Origin: Deltaproteobacteria bacterium
Lineage (GTDB): Bacteria > Myxococcota_A > Polyangia > Polyangiales > Ga0077539
Assembly: GCA_016218725.1 (NCBI GenBank)
Contig: JACRDB010000050.1
Location: forward strand, 62,001 to 126,000
Direction of reading: 5' to 3'
Length of the DNA: 64,000 nt
In this document: one piece after another, positions 52,172 to 59,688 of the stretch
Layout: each line of letters begins with the position of its first letter
Numbering within the stretch: the first letter of the stretch is position 1
Made by a program: the position numbers and the translations under genes
The notes under the pieces: generated by a model
Seen by the model: the letters and a program-made list of their open reading frames with translations, nothing else
Databases searched by the model: none
What the model was told of the DNA's origin: nothing

Positions 52172-52424
52172 CGCCTCCGAGGCGACCGCAGGGGGCTCCG
52201 AGGTCCCTCAAGGCGCCTCGGGAGCGACCACCGGGGGTTCGGCGCTCCCTCGCCTCGCCTCGTAGGCGACCGCTAAGGGGTTCGCAAGTCGTCCGTTTCG
52301 CCTCGGAGGTGACCCCAGGGGCTTCGTAGGTCGTCCGCGGCGCCTCGGAGTCGACCACCAGGGGTTCGGCGCGCCCTCGCGTCGCTTCCGAGGCGATCCC
52401 GACGGCTGCGTGGGGTGTCTGGGG
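52172..52424. repeat. Six tandem 42-43-bp units, each with a 13-bp palindrome
   Basis: The CGCCTC-n-GAGGCG palindrome or a close variant starts at 52172, 52214, 52256, 52299, 52341 and 52383. The spacing is 42, 42, 43, 42 and 42 bp. The 29 bases after each palindrome are also similar (ACC..C..GGGG.TTCG...), clearest in units 2 to 5. The array fills the 479-bp gap between the divergent starts at 52013 and 52493, apart from about 150 bp on its left side that shows only the hairpin at 52031. A spacing of 42 bp is close to four helical turns, so all sites would face the same side of the DNA. No coding use is convincing. Confidence 0.75.
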
Positions 52425-52475
52425 CCCTCACGCTCCGGGTCTGTCGCTGGAAATGCCGAGCCCCTGGTCTGTTGT

Positions 52476-52484
52476 GGCTACCAT
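52476..52484 (+). promoter_or_regulatory. GGCTACCAT element before the 258-aa secreted protein gene
   Basis: TACCAT ends 8 bases before the ATG at 52493, so the transcript would be nearly leaderless. It lies 52 bases after the last unit of the palindrome array. Confidence 0.4.
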
Positions 52485-52492
52485 CGGGGGCC

Positions 52493-53269
52493 ATGGACTC
52501 CTCCGGCGTCGGGAAGCTGCTGCTGGTGGCCGCCCTCGGGGGCTCGTCCGCCGTCGCGCAGCCGAGGCCCCCCGCTGGCAGCCGCCCCCGCCCCGCGGCA
52601 GCGCCAACGCCCCCAAGACCCGATCGAGCCCCCGCGACGCCCCCTCCCGCGCCGGCGCCTGCCGCCGGTCCGGTCGCGAGCGATCCCTGTGAAGAAGCCC
52701 TCCACGCCGTGGAGTTCGAGGACGCGGAGGCCGCGGAACGCCATTGGAGCGCCTGCCGCTCCAGGCTCGGAGAGGCCGCCGCGCTGGACGCCTCTGCCGT
52801 GCGACGGCTGGAGGAGGTCGCCTCGGCGCTCCACACCCTCCGACGGACCGACGGGGCCTATTGCGTGGCCCCAGCGGCCCCCCTGGACCTGACGGCCTAC
52901 ACCAACGGGGCCATCGATGCCCTCACCTGCCTCCGCGCGATGGACACCCTCCTGGCCAGCGAGGACACCATCGTCCGGGTGCTGGTGGAGGACTCCTACG
53001 CCTCCGGGCGCCTGGCCGCCCGAGCCGGGGTGGACCTGCGCAGCGCCCGCCGTCGGCGCTCCCGGTGGTGGCACGAGGACGGCGCCCGCCCGGCCGTCGC
53101 CCGTGAAGGCGTGGGCCTCGCGCGGATGATCGGTCGGCAGTTCCTCCGGGTCTGTCGCTGCCTCCCGGGACCCATGCCCGAGTCCGAGAGGGACATCCTC
53201 GCGGCCTCGCTGCCGCCCAGGGTCCAGGCCGTCCTCCTGGAGGGCGCCAGGGCAAGGTCCGCCCCGTGA
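52493..53269 (+). CDS. Secreted protein of unknown function
   Basis: The 258-aa product has a signal peptide (MDSSGVGKLLLVAALGGSSAVAQ). A Pro/Ala-rich linker follows, and a helical mature domain with paired cysteines: 'PCEEALHAVEFEDAEAAERHWSACRSRLG' in sense, 'RTDGAYCVAPAAP', 'ALTCLRAMDTLLASEDTIVRVLVEDSY' and 'FLRVCRCLPGPMPESERDIL'. No family is recognised. The ATG at 52493 is preferred to the in-frame start at 52415 because it begins on the signal. Its stop overlaps the rdgB GTG start (GTGA). Confidence 0.65.
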   Translation: MDSSGVGKLLLVAALGGSSAVAQPRPPAGSRPRPAAAPTPPRPDRAPATPPPAPAPAAGPVASDPCEEALHAVEFEDAEAAERHWSACRSRLGEAAALDASAVRRLEEVASALHTLRRTDGAYCVAPAAPLDLTAYTNGAIDALTCLRAMDTLLASEDTIVRVLVEDSYASGRLAARAGVDLRSARRRRSRWWHEDGARPAVAREGVGLARMIGRQFLRVCRCLPGPMPESERDILAASLPPRVQAVLLEGARARSAP

Positions 53270-53889
53270 GCCCCAGGCTCCTGGTCGCTACCGCCAACGA
53301 AGGAAAACTCCGGGAAATCCGCGCCCTCCTCCAGGGCATTGCCCTGGTCGGCCTGCGGGAGGTGGGCATCGATGACCTCGACGAGCCCTGGGATGACTTC
53401 GTCGCCAACGCGGTCGCCAAGGCCCGGGAGGCCAGCCGCCGTTCTGGGCTGCCGGCCCTGGCGGACGACTCGGGCCTCTGCGTGGATCGCCTTGGCGGCG
53501 CTCCAGGGGTGTTCTCCGCGCGCTTCGCGGGCGCCCACGGGGACGACAACGCCAACCGCACCCGGCTCCTGCGCTGCCTGGAGGGCCTCCCCGGCCCCCT
53601 GAGGGGCGCGCGCTTTCGGTGCGTGGTGGCTCTGGCAGACCACCGGGGCCCTCTCGGCCCCAGGGTCCTTCGCGTCCAGGGAACCTGCCAGGGGCATATC
53701 GCCCCGGAGCCCCGGGGAGACCAGGGCTTCGGCTTCGACCCTCTCTTCGTCCTGGAGGGAGCCTCCCGCACGCTGGCGGAGCTCCCCCCCGACGAGAAGA
53801 ACCATCGGTCCCACCGGGCCCATGCCCTGGCCCGGATGGTCCCGCTGGTCCGGGGTTACCTGGGCGTAGGCTGGAATTCCAGCGTGTAG
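53266..53889 (+). CDS. rdgB: XTP/dITP diphosphatase (RdgB/HAM1 family)
   Basis: The enzyme removes non-canonical purine triphosphates such as dITP and XTP. The 207-aa product shows all family motifs: 'LLVATANEGKLREI', 'ADDSGLCVDRLGGAPGVFSARFAG', 'GFGFDPLFVLEG' and 'KNHRSHRAHALARMV'. The start is GTG overlapping the previous stop. RdgB commonly sits near rph, and does so here with two other genes in between. Confidence 0.94.
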   Translation: MSPRLLVATANEGKLREIRALLQGIALVGLREVGIDDLDEPWDDFVANAVAKAREASRRSGLPALADDSGLCVDRLGGAPGVFSARFAGAHGDDNANRTRLLRCLEGLPGPLRGARFRCVVALADHRGPLGPRVLRVQGTCQGHIAPEPRGDQGFGFDPLFVLEGASRTLAELPPDEKNHRSHRAHALARMVPLVRGYLGVGWNSSV

Positions 53890-53933
53890 GCCCCAAGGTT
53901 GTCGGTCCCGGTGGCGATTTCGGGTTCCTGTGG

Positions 53934-53941
53934 GGTACCCT
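53934..53941 (+). promoter_or_regulatory. GGTACCCT element before the split pseudokinase gene
   Basis: TACCCT ends 19 bases before the ATG at 53961, in the 71-base gap after rdgB. Confidence 0.35.
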
Positions 53942-53960
53942 CAGGGGTAGCGCCGGTCCG

Positions 53961-56063
53961 ATGACGATCGACAGTTCGACAGGGATGGTGCCCACCGGCA
54001 CGAAGCTGTGCGACGAGTGGGTCGTAGAGCGGCACAACCGCACGGAGCTCCTGGTGGAGGTCTACCAGGTGCGGTCTCCGCGTCTGGGGCGCACCGTCGC
54101 GCGGGTCCTCGGGGTCGGAGGGGCCCAGGCCGAGGGCTTCGTCAAGGCACTGGGGGCCCTCCGAGGGGTGGAGCACAAGGCCCTGGCGCCAGTGGTGGCC
54201 GTGGGCAAGGAGCCCTGTGGGGTCGTGGTGATCAGCGGCACCCCCGAGGCGGCCACGCTCCGGGAGCTCTGGCAGCGCGGCGGGAGGATGAAGGCCAGCG
54301 AGGTCGGCCGCATGGTCACCGAGGTGTCCCTCGCGCTGGAGACGCTCCACGCCAACGCCCCCGTGGTGGTGCACCGGGCGCTCTCTCCCGAGGTGATTGC
54401 CCTGGCCGTGCAGCCCGCGAGGGTCTGGCTCGACGCCTGGTGGCTGGCCCACTGCGTGGTGGAGGCCGGGATCCTGCCGGCGGAGTTCCCCCTCGCGGCG
54501 CCGGAGTATCGCGCGCCCGATGACCTCCTCGGCAGGGTCCACCCGCGGTCGGACATCTTCGCCCTGGCCTCGGTGGCCTTCGAGGCCCTGACGGGCTCCC
54601 TGGCGTACGAGCCGGGCTCGTCCGAGGCGAAGATCCTCCGCGGAGAGAGGCCCCTGGTGAGCGCCCTTCGCCCGGAGATGCCACCGGAGCTCGACGCGGT
54701 GCTGGCCAGGGCCTGGTCCCAGGAGCAGCCCTTTCCGAACCCCATTGCGTTTGCTCGGGAGCTCAGCCGGGTGGTAGGGAGCGCTACCGGGTCACAGCCG
54801 GGATTCCTGAGCCCCCTGGCGGCGCGGAGCCGCGCGGTGCACATGGACCTCACCCGGCCCGTGGTGGCGCTCCCCAGGCCGGAGGCCATCACCCCGGAGC
54901 GTAACGGCTCGCTCCACTCCAACCCGACCCGGCAGCTCCAGGTGCCCCCCAGGGTTGAAGCCCTGCGCTCCGACGAGGTCCCCGGCGAAGACGACGTGGA
55001 CAAGGCCTTCGACGCGATGCTGAACAGCACCGAGCGCAGGGACTCCCAGGGCAGCCCTCCGCCGTCGCAGCCCGCGCCGGAGCCCACCCCGGGGGAGGAG
55101 TGGGCGGCCTCGGTGCCGGGGACCCGCGCCTCACGGCCGCCCGCGTCGTCGACGCCGCCGTCACCCCTGCGCTCCATCCGACCGACCCTCGTGAGCGGCG
55201 TGCCGCCGAGGCCCTCGGGTGTGAAGACGGCGCCGCCCCCGTTGCCCGCGGGGATCACCACGGCCCGCCACAAGGCCGTGGTGCCGCCTCCGCCGCCACC
55301 GCAGGCCCCCCCCGAAGTCGAACTGGTCGACGCCGACGAGGACGAGGACCGCACCGAGGCCGGGGTGTTCCCGTCGGAGGCGCTCCGTCAGGCGCTCGAA
55401 GCCGCCGAGCAGGCGACACGCGAGACGCCGACGTCGGGCCTGGGCGCCACGCAGAAGGTGCTGGTGCCCAAGCTCCGTCCGCCGCCCGTGGCGCCGCAGG
55501 GTGGCGCCCGCACGGCCGACCAGAGCGACCGCTGGTCCTCCATGGAACGGCCGGTGTTGCCCTCGGTGGCGCCCCCGGCGCCCCCCCCGATGGCCTCGGC
55601 GCGTCCTGCGGCGCCACCGCAGTCGGCGCAGCCCCCCGAGGAAGTCGCGCAAGATCGCTGGGAGGCGTCGCCCACGGCGCCCCATGGGACCGCCGTCGCG
55701 ACGCCCGTGCCCGTCCCGATGCCCTCGCCCGCTGCGCCCGTGGCTGCGCCAGCGTGGACCAGCCCGGAGCCGCTCCGGGAGCCACCCATCGTGGCCAATC
55801 GTCGGACCCCGGAGCCCGCCCCTGGAGAGCGAACGACGCCCGCAGGGCGGCCCACGGCGCCCGATGGGACCAACGCCCCGCCGGTGGTGGCACCAAGGCC
55901 GAGCCAGCCTCCCCTGCCAGCCGTCCCTGTGATGGCTCCGAGGCCACCGGGGCCCCCGGTGGCGGTGACGCCGCCCTCGCTCCCTCCGGAAGACCCGCTC
56001 GCGGTGAGGGTGGCGAGGATCCTTGGGACTTCCATCGTTCTGGGTTCGCTCGTCGTGACCTAG
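53961..56063 (+). CDS. Pseudokinase with Pro-rich tail, ending at an in-frame TAG
   Basis: The 700-aa part has a protein-kinase fold at the N terminus. It keeps 'LAAPEYRAPDDLLGRVHPRSDIFALASVAFEALTG' in sense (APE motif and helix F Asp). It lacks the catalytic machinery: HRD is 'HRALSPE' (138-140), the VAIK lysine is absent ('VARVLGV') and there is no DFG. About 400 disordered Pro/Ala residues follow. The chain ends inside a membrane helix ('ARILGTSIVLGSLVVT') at TAG 56061-56063. The same frame continues open for 219 codons after the TAG, so the gene appears split. The ATG at 53961 is chosen over longer frames that overlap rdgB. Confidence 0.75.
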   Translation: MTIDSSTGMVPTGTKLCDEWVVERHNRTELLVEVYQVRSPRLGRTVARVLGVGGAQAEGFVKALGALRGVEHKALAPVVAVGKEPCGVVVISGTPEAATLRELWQRGGRMKASEVGRMVTEVSLALETLHANAPVVVHRALSPEVIALAVQPARVWLDAWWLAHCVVEAGILPAEFPLAAPEYRAPDDLLGRVHPRSDIFALASVAFEALTGSLAYEPGSSEAKILRGERPLVSALRPEMPPELDAVLARAWSQEQPFPNPIAFARELSRVVGSATGSQPGFLSPLAARSRAVHMDLTRPVVALPRPEAITPERNGSLHSNPTRQLQVPPRVEALRSDEVPGEDDVDKAFDAMLNSTERRDSQGSPPPSQPAPEPTPGEEWAASVPGTRASRPPASSTPPSPLRSIRPTLVSGVPPRPSGVKTAPPPLPAGITTARHKAVVPPPPPPQAPPEVELVDADEDEDRTEAGVFPSEALRQALEAAEQATRETPTSGLGATQKVLVPKLRPPPVAPQGGARTADQSDRWSSMERPVLPSVAPPAPPPMASARPAAPPQSAQPPEEVAQDRWEASPTAPHGTAVATPVPVPMPSPAAPVAAPAWTSPEPLREPPIVANRRTPEPAPGERTTPAGRPTAPDGTNAPPVVAPRPSQPPLPAVPVMAPRPPGPPVAVTPPSLPPEDPLAVRVARILGTSIVLGSLVVT

Positions 56064-56720
56064 GGGCAGATCTATCTGTCCCGGCAGCTTCCGACTCCGG
56101 TGGGTCCTCCCGCGGTCGCCCGGATGAGCGTCGCTCCTGCCATCCCCGGGGTGGAGGCGCCTCCCCTGGTCGCGCCCTCGCCGCCGCCCCTGGTGGGTGT
56201 GATGGACGCCGCGCCCGCTTCTCCGACGCTGGCCGTCGGCGACGGGTCCGTCGCGCCGACGGCAGAGGATGCTCCGGCCGTTCTCGCCGCCGCGGACGTG
56301 GAGGCGGTGGCTCCAGACGTTGGCCTCCTGGCGACCGCCGGGGACTCGGCAGCGCCCGCGCCGGCCGCGGACCCGCCGCCGACGCCCGTGGTCGCCGCCG
56401 ACGCCGCGGTCGCTCCGACGGTCGCTGCGTCGAGCCCGCCCCTGGAGGATCACCCGAAGGTCCGGGACGTAGTCCGAGTGACCAACTCGCTGCGCTCGCG
56501 CGTGCTGAGCTGCATCGCGGGGCGTCGCTCGCGGCGCCACGTCCGGGTCCTCGCGGAGTACGAGGGCGCAACGGGCCGTGTGTTCTCCGTGCGCCTCGTG
56601 GGAGGCTACGCCGACCCGCCGACGGGGCCTTGCATCGAGGGCGCCGTCAGGGCCCTGCCCTACACGCCCTTCCGCGAGGAGCGCTGGACCCAGTCGTACG
56701 TGTACAACCTCGGAGACTAG
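56064..56720 (+). pseudogene. C-terminal continuation of the split gene (AgmX/TonB-like domain)
   Basis: This is the same frame after the TAG. It starts 'GQIYLSRQLP', which completes the membrane helix, then has an Ala/Pro/Val-rich linker. A C-terminal domain of about 85 residues resembles AgmX/PglI or TonB C termini: 'VRVTNSLRSRVLSCIAGR', 'RVLAEYEGATGRVFSVRLVGGYADPP' and 'CIEGAVRALPYTPF'. It has no Shine-Dalgarno or signal sequence of its own (GTG 56100, ATG 56124 are possible), so independent translation looks unlikely. The unit is best read as one 920-codon gene interrupted by a nonsense codon, or as a read-through product. Confidence 0.65.
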
Positions 56721-56726
56721 CGCGCT

Positions 56727-58511
56727 TCAACCGCCGAGGTTGGCCTCGAAGCGGCGCTGGATCCGCGCGAGGCGGACCCGCGCGTCGTGGGGAGGGACCC
56801 GGACCTCCAGGAGCGTCCCTCCGGGCGTCGCCAGGGCGACGGCGAGGGCCTCCTCCAGGGTGCTCTGCGCCTCGCAGCGGGTGAACCCGAGGCCGAAAAG
56901 CCTCGCCGCGTGGGAGAAGTCCAGGTCGTGGGGGGTGGTCACGTGGGACAGCTCGTCGTCGGTGACGCCGGGCGCGCTCGCCAGGGGGAGCTGCTCGAAG
57001 ATCCGTCCGCCCTGGTTGTGCAGCACCACCACCGCGAGGGGGACCGGCGAGCGCGCCGCGAGGCGCAGGCTCGTCAGGTCGTGCAGGAGGCTCACGTCCC
57101 CGAGCACCAGGGCCACGGGGGCGTCGGAGACCATGGCGGCGCCCGCGGCGCCGGCGACGAGGCCATCAATGCCGTTGACGCCCCGCTGCGAGAGGACCCT
57201 CCTGGGAGCGCCGCGCGCGGAGACCACAAGGTCCGCGAGGCGGATCGGGAGGCTGTTGCCGAGCATGAGCGTGCCGCCCGCAGGGAGCGCGCGGTGTACG
57301 GCCCTCACCGCGGAGAGCTCCGAGAGGTCCGGGTGCTCACGGAGCTCCAGGGTGACGGCCTCCTCGGCGCGGTCGAGGGCGTCGCGCCAGGACCGGCGCC
57401 AGCGCTCCGCGGGGGCGATCCCTTCGGGGAGGCCATCCACGAGGCCGGCGGCGAGCTCCGAGGGCGGCGCCCGGAGGAGGAACCGCGCGCGGCTGGACGG
57501 GTCGCTCCACCCGTGGGGCGCGCTCACCACCCGCAGGAGCCCTTCTACGCCCGCCGCGTAGCGCTCCCAGGCGCTGGAGACGGGCGGAGCGCCGAGCTCC
57601 AGCACCCAGGCGGGCGGGTGCCGGCGGGTGAAGTCCGCCGCGCGGAGCACCGGCTCGAAGGCCGAGGACACGACGACGCCATCGCCCCAGGGGGCGCTCC
57701 TCAGGCCGCTGGAGGTCTCGCAGAGCACCGGCGCGCCGAGGCGCTCGGCGAGGACGGACAGGGCCCTCACGGTGTCCGCGGCGCTGCCGGGGAGGGTGTG
57801 GTCCATGGGGCCACAGACCACGAGCCCCGGCCCCGTATTGAGCGTCCTGGCTACGTCCGCGAAGTCCCGCCGGGACAACACCGCAGGGCCCCCGAGGACC
57901 CTGGCGGGCGCCGCGGCGAGGAGGGCGTCCACCCTGGCGTCGAGGTCCCGCTCGGCGTCCGGCCCCGCGGCCACGGGCTCCAGGGGCTTGCGCGCCCGCG
58001 CGTTCAGGTGCACGGGCCCCGGCGTGGGGTGGAGGGTCGTATGCACCGCCTGGGTGGCCATTCGTCGCAGCGCTGCGAGCGCTCCGGGGGAGGGGTCCGG
58101 CGCCCCGAGGTCGAAGAAGGCCCGGACGTGGTGCCCGAAGAGCCGATCCTGGTCCATGGTCTGCGCGGCGTGGCAGTGCTGGAGCTCCAGCGGTCGGTCG
58201 GCGGTCAGGGCCAGCACCGGGAGAAAGGCATGGCACGCCTCGACGAGGGCCGGGAGGTAGTGGGCGCCCGCGGACCCCGAGGTGCACACCAGCAGGGAAG
58301 GTCGGCCCGTCATCCGGGCCTGGCCAAGCGCGTAGAACGCCGCGGCGCGCTCGTCCACGCTGTCCTGGCAGCGCAGCCTCGGGTCCCGCAGCGCCGCCAG
58401 GACAAAGGGCGTCGAGCGCGAGCCCGGGGAGAGCACCACGTCCCGGACGCCCGCGTCGGCCAGGCTGGACACCAGGAGCCGCGCCCAGGCGGTGAGCAGG
58501 TTCGCTTCCAT
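56727..58511 (-). CDS. menD: SEPHCHC synthase MenD (menaquinone biosynthesis)
   Basis: MenD joins isochorismate and 2-oxoglutarate using ThDP, giving 2-succinyl-5-enolpyruvyl-6-hydroxy-3-cyclohexene-1-carboxylate. The 594-aa product is the family size. It has 'VVLSPGSRSTPFVLAALRD', the catalytic Glu in 'SVDERAAAFYALG', 'LVCTSGSAGAHYLPALVEA', 'QTMDQDRLFGHHVR' and 'RGVNGIDGLVAGAAGAA'. The ThDP-binding segment is 'LVLGDVSLLHDLTSL' with 'HNQGGRIFEQLP'. The ATG at 58511 is chosen; the longer upstream frame overlaps the divergent gene. No other men genes are nearby. The menaquinone pathway is inferred for the organism. Confidence 0.95.
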   Translation of the reverse strand: MEANLLTAWARLLVSSLADAGVRDVVLSPGSRSTPFVLAALRDPRLRCQDSVDERAAAFYALGQARMTGRPSLLVCTSGSAGAHYLPALVEACHAFLPVLALTADRPLELQHCHAAQTMDQDRLFGHHVRAFFDLGAPDPSPGALAALRRMATQAVHTTLHPTPGPVHLNARARKPLEPVAAGPDAERDLDARVDALLAAAPARVLGGPAVLSRRDFADVARTLNTGPGLVVCGPMDHTLPGSAADTVRALSVLAERLGAPVLCETSSGLRSAPWGDGVVVSSAFEPVLRAADFTRRHPPAWVLELGAPPVSSAWERYAAGVEGLLRVVSAPHGWSDPSSRARFLLRAPPSELAAGLVDGLPEGIAPAERWRRSWRDALDRAEEAVTLELREHPDLSELSAVRAVHRALPAGGTLMLGNSLPIRLADLVVSARGAPRRVLSQRGVNGIDGLVAGAAGAAMVSDAPVALVLGDVSLLHDLTSLRLAARSPVPLAVVVLHNQGGRIFEQLPLASAPGVTDDELSHVTTPHDLDFSHAARLFGLGFTRCEAQSTLEEALAVALATPGGTLLEVRVPPHDARVRLARIQRRFEANLGG

Positions 58512-58588
58512 GGCCTGCGTCGTGGGCGCTCCCGCGGCGGGCGTCAAGGGCACGGGTCTCGGGTTCGTGGCACCCTGAGCGGTGCCCC

Positions 58589-59674
58589 GTGACGGACCCG
58601 TTGCCACAGACCGAAGGAGACGCGCTCCCGATCTTCTTCTGGGGGGCCAATGTCTCCGCGGCGGAGGGGATCTCCACCGCGCTGGGCGCTCCCTGGCGCA
58701 ACCGCCGCTCGGCCGCCGTCGCAACCTGGGAGCACGGCTGCCGCGGGCGTCGCTTCCGGTGGACCTGGGCCGCCGCGGACCGATCCACCTGGCTCGACGC
58801 CTACGCCCAGACCCTCCGGGCCAGCGAGGGCGTGATCCTTGGCTTCGACCCCACGCTGGAGACCTGGGAGGAGCTCCACCGCCGCGCCTTCCTGGTGCGC
58901 CACGCCAGCCCGGCGGGGAACCGCCCCGCGCCCACCGTGGCGGTGCTCCTGGACCTCCTCAACACCAGCGCCGACCCCGACGAGACCGAGGTCCGCCTCC
59001 GCGAGGTGCTCTACCAGGCAGGCCTCCCCGGCGACGACCTGCCGTTGGCCACGGTGACTGCCCGAGAGGCGCTCCTGCCCGCGACGGAGCACCTCTCCGA
59101 GGACCTCGCGGAGGGCATCCCACCTCGCTCCAACGAAGACCCGAGGCCCCTTCGCATGGCCCTGACGCGGGTGAGCGTGCTGAGCTCCGGGGCGACCTGT
59201 CTCCATGGTCCGGTGCTCCAGGGCACCCTTGTGCCCCAGGCCCTGGACCTGGTCGGTGAGGGCGTCTGTCCGGTGAAGCTCCGGCAGGTGCTCGGCGGTT
59301 TCCCGGTGGTCGCGCCCAGGGAGGCCGCCGTGAGGCTCAAGGGGCTGCCTACGCGCGCCGTCGAGGGCAGGGTGCTCGCCGCCGCGGGGACCCTCGGGGC
59401 GTGGTTCCGCGTGCGGTGCGCCGTGACCTGGCTCGACCCGGCCGCGGAGCACCGCGGGGGCGGCACCGCTTGTCTGCCCGCGGGCAACCAGCGGGTGGTC
59501 GTGACCGAGGAGGGCGCCGAGGTCGGCTCCAGCGTCTTGACCTTCCCGACGTCGCAGCCGTTGGAGGTCGGGCAGCGCTTCCTGCTGTTCTGTTCGGGTC
59601 CCGGCGCGGCCGAGGTGGTGGCGCTCGTCCGCTGGGCGCCGCGCACCGAGCTGTACTGGGGCTACGACCTCTGA
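58589..59674 (+). CDS. EF-Tu-like protein with a degenerate GTPase domain
   Basis: The 361-aa product follows EF-Tu over its whole length by eye. In the G domain, 'EGVILGFDPT' (80-89) fits EF-Tu 'DGAILVVSAT', and 120-162 ('LLDLLNTSADPDETEVRLREVL', 'GLPGDDLP', 'TAREAL') fits the NKxD helix, FPGDD and SAL segments. The P-loop (GANVSAAEG, about 19-27), the DCPGH region (about 61-65) and NKxD (NTSAD) are all altered, so GTP hydrolysis is unlikely. Domain 2 (about 188-268, 'LRMALTRVSVL', 'VEGRVLAAAG') and domain 3 (271-350) look intact as barrels. EF-Tu itself is about 394 aa. The start is GTG. It ends 14 bases before the convergent M60 gene. Confidence 0.6.
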   Translation: MTDPLPQTEGDALPIFFWGANVSAAEGISTALGAPWRNRRSAAVATWEHGCRGRRFRWTWAAADRSTWLDAYAQTLRASEGVILGFDPTLETWEELHRRAFLVRHASPAGNRPAPTVAVLLDLLNTSADPDETEVRLREVLYQAGLPGDDLPLATVTAREALLPATEHLSEDLAEGIPPRSNEDPRPLRMALTRVSVLSSGATCLHGPVLQGTLVPQALDLVGEGVCPVKLRQVLGGFPVVAPREAAVRLKGLPTRAVEGRVLAAAGTLGAWFRVRCAVTWLDPAAEHRGGGTACLPAGNQRVVVTEEGAEVGSSVLTFPTSQPLEVGQRFLLFCSGPGAAEVVALVRWAPRTELYWGYDL

Positions 59675-59688
59675 TCGACCCGCCTGGT

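Noticed and set aside
52014..52358. In-frame upstream extension of the 307-aa gene (to a 422-aa frame).
   Set aside because: It reads only through the 42-bp palindromic array, has a 43-base unit that breaks the 14-codon period, and lacks a Shine-Dalgarno; the ATG at 52013 gives a sensible N terminus.
52172..52424. CRISPR-like array.
   Set aside because: The segments between palindromes are themselves similar, not unique spacers, and no cas genes are near.
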